From: Bacteroides sp. ET71
GTDB lineage: Bacteria; Bacteroidota; Bacteroidia; Bacteroidales; Bacteroidaceae
Direction: 5' to 3'
Assembly (NCBI RefSeq): GCF_023336905.1
Contig: NZ_JAMBLS010000013.1
Coordinates: 18,139 to 82,138 of the forward strand
DNA: 64,000 nucleotides
The notes beneath the pieces were generated by a model that was given only the letters and a program-made list of their open reading frames with translations, searched no databases and was not told the DNA's origin. The translations under genes and the position numbers were made by a program. Shown piece by piece: positions 57,457-64,000 of the stretch. Positions within the stretch are counted from its first letter, which is position 1. Each line of letters begins with the position of its first letter.

Positions 57457-57478
57457 ATGTCACAGAAAAATGTCACAC
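57457..57478. repeat. TGTCAC direct repeat, copy 3
   Basis: ATGTCACA (57457) and ATGTCACAC (57470) start 13 bases apart, as at 38488/38501. Confidence 0.5.
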
Positions 57479-57500
57479 CGGGATTTGATGGTATAGGGGC

Positions 57501-58571
57501 TCAATAATGAAAATCTCGGTTGTATTTGTATTCTTTCCCTTCTTTTACGACCATCCGCTTGTTGCATAGGAACTTTGCCAATTCCACCGTCTTGTTGTAC
57601 CCCAGCTTTATTCCCTGCCGTCCGTAGCCCTCTTTCAGCCGTTCAAGGTAGCCGTTATAGCCGCTGATGTTTCCGTCCTCAAAAGCGGCGTTTAATGCGG
57701 AACGGTGCGAATCCTCAGGTATTTCCTTGTACGGGTCAAACGGTTCCTTAGGAGGGCGTCCTGGCTGCCTTTTCTGAGGCTGATATGACTCCACCAGTTC
57801 GGGCAGGGAATCATCGTTTACCTGGAAGGCAAACGGTTCAAACTCACGGTCACGACTGTGTATGACTTCCACCACGCTTATGGACTTGTCGTCTTTGTCT
57901 GGCTCTATCTGCATGACGGTTTCCGCCTTGTTGTTCAGTTCCGTGCCGACATGACCGCGTGCGTGTTCGTCATTCTTGTTCTGATGCAGGACGGTATGGA
58001 TGTGTATCTGCCTGTCATCGGTCCATTGCATGAATTTGGATATCACATCGGTGGATTCTCCGGGTGAATTGATATCATGGATGAAGTCCCGGATGCCATC
58101 TATGATGACCAGACCTAAATCGGGTATCATGCCGATTGCCTCTTCCGTTATAGCCAGTCGTACTTCAGGCGAATATTTCCGGAGTGCCAGCATCGTCAGA
58201 TTGTCTGCATCACAATCTTTCGGCAGACCTGCCAGTCTCAGGATTCTATTCAGAACAATTTGGCAATGGTTCTTGCCTTGTTCCGTGTCAACGTAGAGAA
58301 TCTTCCTTTTTCCATCCGGGAAGCAGGCACGGTAATGCAGCACTGTGCCATTCTTCAGGGCGGCCGCAGCGATGGCGGAGACATTGAAGGTCTTCTTGCT
58401 TTTGGCCTTTCCAATGGATGCACTGAAGTTTCCCAGAGTCCCGATTGTGGAATCATCCACCATAAGCACGGAAGCGGACTGTTCGTATGTCCCGGTCACA
58501 CTTATGACAGATTCTTTTATGTAGTTTCTCAATTCCTCCGGAGTAGGAATATTGCAGCTCGTCTTTTCCAT
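57501..58571 (-). CDS. RepA/RecA-like ATPase of the integrase-proximal module
   Basis: 356 residues from 58571 (MEKTSCNIPTPEELRNYIKE). A divergent P-loop (SIGKAKSKKTFNVSAIAAAA), RKILYVDTEQGKNHCQIVLN, and Walker B LGLVIIDGIRDF mark a RepA/KaiC-type AAA domain. The C-terminal ~90 residues contain a Pro-rich linker (QKRQPGRPPKEPFDPYKEIP) and a wHTH-like end. In NBU-like and related elements this position holds a helicase or replication protein. It overlaps nothing and follows the excisionase gene by 4 bases. Confidence 0.8.
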   Translation of the reverse strand: MEKTSCNIPTPEELRNYIKESVISVTGTYEQSASVLMVDDSTIGTLGNFSASIGKAKSKKTFNVSAIAAAALKNGTVLHYRACFPDGKRKILYVDTEQGKNHCQIVLNRILRLAGLPKDCDADNLTMLALRKYSPEVRLAITEEAIGMIPDLGLVIIDGIRDFIHDINSPGESTDVISKFMQWTDDRQIHIHTVLHQNKNDEHARGHVGTELNNKAETVMQIEPDKDDKSISVVEVIHSRDREFEPFAFQVNDDSLPELVESYQPQKRQPGRPPKEPFDPYKEIPEDSHRSALNAAFEDGNISGYNGYLERLKEGYGRQGIKLGYNKTVELAKFLCNKRMVVKEGKEYKYNRDFHY

Positions 58572-58575
58572 ATTC

Positions 58576-58950
58576 CTACAGTTCTCTTGGTTTGGCCTTA
58601 TGTCTTGTCGCAGCAAGCATCTGCTCGTGTTCCTCCTCGAAGTTCAGAGGCACCTGGCTTTTTCTTCCGGTCTCCAGCCATTTGTCCAGTTCGTCGCGAT
58701 ATACGAACAGATGCTTCCCCTGCTTGATGACAGGTATCCCTCCGTGTTTGGCCTTGTAATAGAAGGATGACTTGGATATTCCAAGGTAGCTGCATACTTC
58801 TTCCACAGTCATGGGGACATGAAGATTCTCTTTGGCAGACAGTTCTTTGGCGAGACTTTCCTTCAGAGCATTCTCTAAACTCTCAATCTTTTCACACAGT
58901 CTGCCTACCATTTCCGGCAAATCATTGAAAGTAAGGTTTTCTTTTAGCAT
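58576..58950 (-). CDS. Excisionase-like HTH protein (124 aa)
   Basis: Start at 58950 (MLKENLTFNDLPEMVGRLCE) with 58983 as alternative. A coiled-coil front (EKIESLENALKESLAKELSA) precedes an excisionase/MerR HTH: MTVEEVCSYLGISKSSFYYK then GGIPVIKQGKHLFVYRDELD. Common next to tyrosine integrases in Bacteroidales; would bind attachment-site arms. Confidence 0.8.
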   Translation of the reverse strand: MLKENLTFNDLPEMVGRLCEKIESLENALKESLAKELSAKENLHVPMTVEEVCSYLGISKSSFYYKAKHGGIPVIKQGKHLFVYRDELDKWLETGRKSQVPLNFEEEHEQMLAATRHKAKPREL

Positions 58951-59003
58951 GACTAAACGATTTAATTGTTTAACATGCTGCAAACCAACATAATGATATT
59001 ATG

Positions 59004-59032
59004 CAGATTATAATCAGCAGAAACTAATTATC
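59004..59032. repeat. 29-base direct repeat, left copy
   Basis: Contains ATAATCAGCAGAAA and TAATTATC; 24 of 29 positions match the copy at 61161-61189. The pair flanks the membrane protein and integrase genes. Confidence 0.5.
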
Positions 59033-59815
59033 GCTGTCTGCTGAAGTTTGCATACAACTGAAATGATAGTCCCCGTTCTTCGGGACATCTATAGCAATTA
59101 TGGCGGGAACTGAGTCACGAAGATTTTTACAAAGGTATTCGATTGTTGCATTTTCCAGTTCATGCGGGAATATTGTTTTTATGAACTTTGCCCTATCGAT
59201 TAAAGGGACATCAAGTCTCTCCCCGATATTCCATGCATAATGTCTCAGCGAAGGGGATTTGATTTGATTATCGGGCTTGGAACGAACCGGTTTATATAGT
59301 TCCGCTTGTCCGTATGCCAGAGATTCTATGTTCTCATGGAGAGTTTCAAGATCATCTATGGATAAGAACTGTGACATTTCGTGTGTGGTGTATTCATGTA
59401 TCGCATGCACAATAACGGTCTTCTTCTCCATTTCATTGCGCCGCAATTCTTCTATGCGTGCTTCATATTCCTTAAGATATGGACTCTCGACCTGTTTTTC
59501 ACTGGTTGAATTATCAGTTTGGGACAATTCTACCTGGGTGTCAGGATTTGTCTCGGAATGGACAGTTCCTCTTGAGGATAACTCCTTGCAGCCAAAAGAA
59601 AGACAGCTTTTGGAGAGTAGAGAACAGAACATGCGTTGCAGTGCAGCGCCCGACATGATTGTAGCTACGGTTCCTAATATGACCGGAGTGGAATAGTCAA
59701 TCAGGTCAATCTGATAATTGTTGTACAATATTGTTGCCACTGTTGTGTAGGCGACACATGTAAATGCAAGAACCCGGCTTGTCTTTTTGATGGATATTCG
59801 GTTGTTATCTGCCAT
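59024..59815 (-). CDS. Two-helix membrane protein next to the integrase (263 aa)
   Basis: 263 residues. Helices near 14-32 (VLAFTCVAYTTVATILY) and 43-60 (PVILGTVATIMSGAALQRMF), then a soluble ~200-residue part with coiled-coil tendency (LKEYEARIEELRRNEMEKKT). No family recognised. Lies between integrase and excisionase, as in other Bacteroidales integration modules. Confidence 0.7.
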   Translation of the reverse strand: MADNNRISIKKTSRVLAFTCVAYTTVATILYNNYQIDLIDYSTPVILGTVATIMSGAALQRMFCSLLSKSCLSFGCKELSSRGTVHSETNPDTQVELSQTDNSTSEKQVESPYLKEYEARIEELRRNEMEKKTVIVHAIHEYTTHEMSQFLSIDDLETLHENIESLAYGQAELYKPVRSKPDNQIKSPSLRHYAWNIGERLDVPLIDRAKFIKTIFPHELENATIEYLCKNLRDSVPAIIAIDVPKNGDYHFSCMQTSADSDN

Positions 59816-59917
59816 AAACTGTTATTATTTGGAATTATGATAGGACAAAAATAGATGTCTGGTTTCAGATCGTTGTAAATAATGGCGGAAAATCAGCCGG
59901 GATTTAAGAAAAAATAT

Positions 59918-59957
59918 GGTTAGAGTATGATTTTCAGCGAAAAATCATACTCTAACC
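59918..59957. promoter_or_regulatory. 17-bp palindrome: operator and/or integrase terminator
   Basis: GGTTAGAGTATGATTTT, six bases, then its exact inverted complement. Geometry equals the operator at 3265-3296. On the minus strand the hairpin is followed by ATATTTTTTCTT, so it can also terminate the integrase transcript. Confidence 0.65.
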
Positions 59958-59983
59958 GATAAAACAGGCATGAATCAGTCTGG

Positions 59984-61099
59984 TCAGCCCTTTCTTGTCA
60001 ATGTGATTTTGGTGGTCGCCTTACGCTTGTTGCTGTCGACTACTTTCATGTAGCGTTGAGTGGTAGTGATGCTCTTGTGCGCCATGTTGCTTTGGATAGT
60101 ACGGATATCAGTACCGGCTGCGGCTTGAAGAGTTGCGTATGTCCTGCGGTATGAGTGGAAAGTTATGTTTTTGGTAATTCCGGCAGAACGGATCCATTCC
60201 TTCATAGGCTGCTGCGTCCAGCTCCGCTTCAGGCCTTTGAACACAAGACCTTTTTTCTCGGGACTGTAACCGATCAGTTCCAAGGCTTCATCGCTTATCG
60301 GGATGATGTCCTCGGTCTTGGTCTTCTGGGTGATGGTATGGACGCATTTTCCTCCAGCTGCAAAGTCAACGATTTCCTCCCAGCAAAGGGAAAGTATATC
60401 ACTGAGCCGCAAACTGGTCAGGCACGAAAAGAGGGAAGCAGTCTTTAGAACAGGTATCTTGCACGGAGTTTCAGCCAGGCAATACAGCTCTTCCACACTC
60501 AGGTATTCCTTGGCAACATCTTCTGGTTCGATTTTTTCCAGAAAGTCATTGACATTGGTCTTTATCATCCTGTTGCGGTACAGAATCTTCAGGAATCCAC
60601 GGAAAGTGGACCAGTAGCCGGAAGCGGAGTTCCTTGATATCTGTCCGTCACGCCGGAGTTGCTTTGCGTTAAGCAGGTATTCCCGGAACTTGTTGCACAG
60701 GTCCACATCTATTTCTTCGAAAGTGCATTTGCCGTGAACGAAGTTGTAGAAGTGCTGATAGACAAATCCCCATTTCTGGTCGTGCTTGCGGAGCTGCTTC
60801 CGGTAATACTCCAGAAAGTCCGCTTTGAACTTGCGTTTGTCGAAGAAATCATACCGCTCATTAACGATGGCTTCAAACCTCCGGCACCGGATTGCTTCGG
60901 CCTTTTCCGACATGGCAGCGTTGAAGTCGCGTTCACGCTGATTCTTGGGATTGGCATAGATGTAAATGTTCAGTCCTTCATGGCGGATGGTCTTCATTGT
61001 TTCCTGATCCCGGTAGCCCGGATAATAATCAAGGTAGAAAGATAACATCCCTTTCTTCAATGGACGTGTTCTCAGTGTTACTGTTTTGCATTCTGACAT
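59984..61099 (-). CDS. Tyrosine recombinase / integrase
   Basis: 371 residues from 61099 (MSECKTVTLRTRPLKKGMLS). Catalytic residues are visible: CLTSLRLSDILSLCW (Arg I), ITQKTKTEDIIPI (Lys), TFHSYRRTYATLQAAAG (HxxR), and MAHKSITTTQRYMKV (His, nucleophile Tyr). The N-terminal half has arm- and core-binding regions. Closest gene to mnmE among recombinases, so probably the integrase of the element whose right end is near 62.1-62.4 kb. Confidence 0.87.
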   Translation of the reverse strand: MSECKTVTLRTRPLKKGMLSFYLDYYPGYRDQETMKTIRHEGLNIYIYANPKNQRERDFNAAMSEKAEAIRCRRFEAIVNERYDFFDKRKFKADFLEYYRKQLRKHDQKWGFVYQHFYNFVHGKCTFEEIDVDLCNKFREYLLNAKQLRRDGQISRNSASGYWSTFRGFLKILYRNRMIKTNVNDFLEKIEPEDVAKEYLSVEELYCLAETPCKIPVLKTASLFSCLTSLRLSDILSLCWEEIVDFAAGGKCVHTITQKTKTEDIIPISDEALELIGYSPEKKGLVFKGLKRSWTQQPMKEWIRSAGITKNITFHSYRRTYATLQAAAGTDIRTIQSNMAHKSITTTQRYMKVVDSNKRKATTKITLTRKG

Positions 61100-61160
61100 A
61101 ATGTTGAATATTAAATGGTTGTAACTGATTTTTGCTGCGAAAATCCTTAATGCTTTTATA

Positions 61161-61189
61161 CAGACCATAATCAGCAGGAAATAATTTTC
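61161..61189. repeat. 29-base direct repeat, right copy
   Basis: CAGACCATAATCAGCAG followed by GAAATAATTTTC, matching 59004-59032 at 24 of 29 positions. It lies upstream of the integrase start and could be a recombinase or excisionase arm site. Confidence 0.5.
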
Positions 61190-61218
61190 AGATAATTATA
61201 ATCGGTCGCATTTGGCTA

Positions 61219-62094
61219 CTAACGGGCTCCCATGATGTGGTCGAATTCCACTTTCAGAAAGCGCACGAATCTGCCTTTCTTCTCTCGTTTTATTTCGTGG
61301 AATTGCAGGATACCGTAAACAGAATCCCTGGTGAGATTGTATTTTTTCATAGCTTCCTGTACGGTGTAGTATTCAGACGAGTTATCTTCGGCGGTCTGTT
61401 TTGACAGGTCGAAATGAAGTTTTGAGTAGAATATCTGCCCGTGCTCCTTCTTCGAGGGGATGTTGTTGCGGTAGACCTGTGAGCGGATGGCGACACGGGT
61501 CATGCCGTACTTTTTCTCGATTTCTTCGGGAGTGTACCATTCGGTTAGGGCATCGTCAGTCCTGTACTTGGCAAATGCCGCATCAATGTGTTTCTTGCTG
61601 TAATAGTTGAACTGACGGATCTTGACCTTTGGGATATCATGCTCTCTGGTATATGCCCAAACCCATTTTTGCGAGACTTTGTACTTTTCGGCAATTTGCT
61701 CGGCAGTGTAGTATTCGGTTATATCAAGATCATCTTTTACTCTTCTTCGTTCATAGGGGCGTGTTTTGAGCATCAGTTCAATATCGGCTCTGCGAATGAT
61801 TGACATCCTTGCACTGATTCTTGAAGCTCTCAACTTTTCCTCTTTGACAAGCTTGTAAATGTATTGGCGAGAAACGCCCATCAACTGTGCGGCTTGTGCA
61901 AAAGTAAAGTAGTCTTGATGGTCAAGTTTGCTTTTGACTTCTATCAAATCCTGTAACTCACGAAGTTCGAGTCTTCGTTCTCTCATACGGTGTTTGTAGC
62001 CTTGACTGGCACATTGGTGGCTGCAATAATTGGTGGTAGTTTTCTTCGCAATGAATGGCTTACCACACCATTGACAGATTCTTTTTACTTCCAT
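61219..62094 (-). CDS. Zinc-finger protein with four tandem HTH units (291 aa)
   Basis: 291 residues. The N-terminus has a zinc finger (CQWCGKPFIAKKTTTNYCSH then QC). Four MerR/excisionase-like HTH units follow: FTFAQAAQLMGVSRQYIYKL, YYTAEQIAEKYKVSQKWVWA, WYTPEEIEKKYGMTRVAIRS, YYTVQEAMKKYNLTRDSVYG. Multi-HTH proteins of this type sit at integrase ends of Bacteroidales elements and probably bind attachment-site arms. Outermost element gene before mnmE. Confidence 0.8.
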   Translation of the reverse strand: MEVKRICQWCGKPFIAKKTTTNYCSHQCASQGYKHRMRERRLELRELQDLIEVKSKLDHQDYFTFAQAAQLMGVSRQYIYKLVKEEKLRASRISARMSIIRRADIELMLKTRPYERRRVKDDLDITEYYTAEQIAEKYKVSQKWVWAYTREHDIPKVKIRQFNYYSKKHIDAAFAKYRTDDALTEWYTPEEIEKKYGMTRVAIRSQVYRNNIPSKKEHGQIFYSKLHFDLSKQTAEDNSSEYYTVQEAMKKYNLTRDSVYGILQFHEIKREKKGRFVRFLKVEFDHIMGAR

Positions 62095-62366
62095 GTTGTT
62101 TTCTCCATATTTTTAGTGAAACCATATAGTTTTAATTTCGCTTTTTGTCTACCTATGTAAACCATTGTCAACACATGTTGTTGACTACTTCAGTGTGACA
62201 TCGGGCAAAAGCCCGAAAATGTTCCGTGGTAGAAATACGGTAGAAAAATATGGCGGACAACTACCTCCAGCTGCTATCAGTCGGATTTGGGACAAATAAA
62301 AAAGCCGCTGAAAATCAGCGGCTTCGTTATAGTTGGTTCTGATTCGTTGCAGTCAGTTGCATTCTT
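62095..62366. other. Element-chromosome boundary region
   Basis: No gene seen. The right end of the element probably lies between 62.1 kb and the end of mnmE. I cannot see a duplicate of the mnmE 3' end in the window, so the exact attachment site is not resolved. Confidence 0.4.
62293..62330. terminator. Terminator of mnmE
   Basis: GCCGCTGA (62304-62311) pairs with TCAGCGGC (62315-62322); on the minus strand T6 and ATTT follow. Confidence 0.75.
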
Positions 62367-63770
62367 TCACTTCCCTATGCAAAAATGCTTGAAAATATTT
62401 TCAAGTACAGCATCTGTAGTTACTTCTCCCACAATGTCAGAAAGGTGGAAAATACATTCTCGAAGATCTTGAGAAATGAGATCGTTAGGAAGATTGATAG
62501 AAATTCCTTTTTGTACGCGATGGATTGATTTTAGGGCATGAGTGAGTGCTTCATAGTGACGAATATTGGTAACAATTATGTTTCTATGTGTGATTTCGGG
62601 TAGATTAACTATGGTGACAAGAAGTGACAGGAGTCGATCTATTGAGATTTTTTGCTTAGCAGACACTGTTACTATATTAGATTGAGGAATAAGAGTTTGA
62701 GTGATTTTTTCAGGTAGGTGGACGGGGATATTAGAAACCAAGTCACATTTATTCAGCACTAGGATAATTTGTTTGTTGGCAAGGTGGGATTGAATTTTTT
62801 GATAAAAAATATAAAAGTCATCAGAAGGACGTTGCAGGTCATACATGAGAATAACAATTTTAGCTTGTTTAAGAGCTTTAAAACTTCGCTCAATACCTAA
62901 TGTCTCAATTGCATCATCCGTTTGGCGTATGCCAGCCGTATCAATGAAACGGAAAGTAATTCCTTGAATGTTTATTGTATCTTCTATAATGTCACGAGTG
63001 GTCCCATGGATATTGCTTACAATAGAGCGTTCGTCTCCTACTAGTGCATTAAGAAGGGTGGATTTCCCTGTATTTGTATCGCCTATAATAGCAACTGGAA
63101 TGCCATTCTTAATAGCATTTCCTGTGCTGAATGATTCTACTAAATGGTTAATGAGACTTTCAATTTGAGCAGCTAATATTTGTAATTCAGAACGATTTGC
63201 AAATTCTAAGTCCTCATGGTCTGAAAAATCTAATTCTAGCTCCATAAGTGAAGTTAGGTGTAATAATTGATTTCTTAATTTGCCTAATTCACGGCTGAGC
63301 TCACCTCTCATCTGGTTTAGAGCAAGGTGGTGTGCTGCTTCAGATGTAGAAGCAATAAGATCGGCTACAGCTTCAGCTTGGCTCAAATCCATTTTTCCAT
63401 TTAGAAAAGCTCGTTGTGTATATTCACCGGCTTTTGCGGAACGGCATCCTTGATCGATTAGTAGTTGCATTATCTTTTGGAGAATATACGGCGATCCATG
63501 ACAAGAGATTTCTGTAGAATCCTCACCAGTATATGAGTGTGGGGCATGAAAAAGGCTCACAAGAACCTCATCAACTATTTCTTTTTGCTCATCTACAATT
63601 TCTCCGAATGTTAAAGTATAAGGTTTTCGTTCGGTTAATGGAACAGGTGAAGCAGTGGAAACAAAAATGCGATTAGTAATAGTAATAGCATCAGGTCCTG
63701 ATACACGAATAATCCCAATAGCTCCACCAGGAGCTGTTGCAATAGCACAAATGGTATCTTGTATATACAT
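62367..63770 (-). CDS. mnmE: tRNA modification GTPase MnmE
   Basis: 467 residues from the ATG at 63770. N-terminal tetrahydrofolate-binding domain (DTICAIATAPGGAIGIIRVS), G domain with IGDTNTGKSTLLNALVGDE (G1), DTAG (G3) and LNKCD (G4), and the invariant C-terminal FCIGK with the Cys needed for activity. With MnmG it modifies the wobble uridine of several tRNAs. AT-rich chromosomal gene, complete at its 3' end. Confidence 0.95.
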   Translation of the reverse strand: MYIQDTICAIATAPGGAIGIIRVSGPDAITITNRIFVSTASPVPLTERKPYTLTFGEIVDEQKEIVDEVLVSLFHAPHSYTGEDSTEISCHGSPYILQKIMQLLIDQGCRSAKAGEYTQRAFLNGKMDLSQAEAVADLIASTSEAAHHLALNQMRGELSRELGKLRNQLLHLTSLMELELDFSDHEDLEFANRSELQILAAQIESLINHLVESFSTGNAIKNGIPVAIIGDTNTGKSTLLNALVGDERSIVSNIHGTTRDIIEDTINIQGITFRFIDTAGIRQTDDAIETLGIERSFKALKQAKIVILMYDLQRPSDDFYIFYQKIQSHLANKQIILVLNKCDLVSNIPVHLPEKITQTLIPQSNIVTVSAKQKISIDRLLSLLVTIVNLPEITHRNIIVTNIRHYEALTHALKSIHRVQKGISINLPNDLISQDLRECIFHLSDIVGEVTTDAVLENIFKHFCIGK

Positions 63771-63806
63771 AATCAAATAAATAATTTAACGTGAGTTCGA
63801 TATAAT

Positions 63807-64000
63807 TCAAAACAGGATAAGTTGCCCGTCTCTGACAAAATACAGGTTAATGGCGGGCTTCTTTTCAAAGAAACAGTATGCCGCTATGGCAGAAAGCGAA
63901 TTGGCAATGAAGTTATTGAAGGAGCGGTGTCTGGAGTTGTTCAATCTGTGCGATATTCTTCAACTCATCATTGACCGTTTCTATCAAAGCGCGTTTTCTC
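63807..64000 (-). pseudogene. C-terminal part of an IS982-like transposase, frameshifted
   Basis: On the minus strand the frame from the window edge encodes RKRALIETVNDELKNIAQIE and then breaks; another frame continues as HSRHRSFNNFIANSLSAIAA and CFFEKKPAINLYFVRDGQLI, ending at 63807. An extra A in GAACAACTCC (about 63937-63942) would explain the break. The sequence resembles the C-terminus of IS982-family transposases. The rest lies outside the window. Confidence 0.6.

Larger units (their letters stand above)
55901..57500. other. 1.6-kb region without supported genes, element junction
   Basis: It holds a decayed outward promoter (TTGAC near 56016, TACCTTCG near 56050), TATAAAAGAGGGGTGCAGCG (~56117) with AAAAAATAAAAAGG, an inverted repeat CAGTTTAGTTT/AAACTAAACTG (56194-56204 with 56235-56245), a plus promoter box TATCTTTG (56288-56295), the oriT-like site (57195-57300) and the TGTCAC repeat (57457-57478). 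Short open frames here look random. Confidence 0.45.

Overview
The window looks like part of a gut Bacteroidales genome (Bacteroides/Parabacteroides type). It is almost entirely mobile DNA: a large integrative and conjugative element (ICE) with nested or abutting mobilizable elements. Reasons: many promoters with the Bacteroidales -7 box TANNTTTG, typical Bacteroidales transfer-region genes (DUF4099/DUF3945-like, ArdC, MobV relaxases, ParA plus DUF3408-like), and a chromosomal mnmE at the right edge followed by an IS982-like transposase remnant. Base composition swings sharply between GC-rich transfer genes and AT-rich cargo and chromosome. I saw no tRNA, rRNA or CRISPR array.

Layout. 1-1.7 kb: AT-rich orphan genes separated by a repeated intergenic element. 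1.7-19.3 kb: one GC-rich, mostly co-directional transfer/establishment block (phosphoribosyltransferase, divergent M23 peptidase, DUF4099 protein, toprim protein, PH-domain protein, TrbJ-like periplasmic proteins, an M23-like protein with a probable -1 frameshift, an ArdC-like fusion, glucosaminidase-M23, an SSB-like protein, ArdC protease). 19.4-22.4 kb: small minus-strand genes with shared leaders and oppositely directed promoters. 22.7-25.6 kb: AbiE type IV toxin-antitoxin locus with two matching operators, followed by a zinc-ribbon/HEPN gene. 25.9-28.9 kb: OmpA-like outer membrane protein and MobV relaxase with an oriT-like site. 29.4-32.5 kb: a run of immunity-like genes (CPCC zinc protein, DKNYY protein, DUF2019-like). 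32.6-38.4 kb: a mobilizable unit (second MobV, structured oriT, small DNA-binding proteins, tyrosine integrase). 38.7-42.1 kb: minus-strand operon ending in a lipoprotein gene, divergent from a serine-recombinase-like protein without the catalytic serine (42.35 kb). 43.0-46.8 kb: six immunity-like genes separated by the intergenic element. 46.8-47.5 kb: toxin-antitoxin-like pair. 48-51.1 kb: ParA, a DUF3408-like protein, Y-family polymerase and YolD-like protein. 51.2-55.8 kb: small minus-strand genes, SSB, and non-coding modules. 57.5-62.1 kb: RepA-like ATPase, excisionase-like protein, membrane protein, tyrosine integrase and a multi-HTH protein. 62.4-63.8 kb: chromosomal mnmE.

How it may fit together. 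The transfer block and ParA-type genes move and maintain the element, while ArdC, SSB-like proteins and the polymerase help it survive entry as single-stranded DNA. Cargo is defensive: AbiE/HEPN against phage, and arrays of orphan immunity genes against neighbours' toxins, resembling the acquired interbacterial defence clusters known from gut Bacteroidales. A palindromic operator (AGARTATGATTTT, 6-nt spacer, inverted) recurs at distant control points and suggests one regulator for the element. Three copies of an oriT-like core plus a TGTCAC direct repeat mark separate mobilization units. A family of strong-looking promoters pointing away from the small-gene operons suggests non-coding RNAs.
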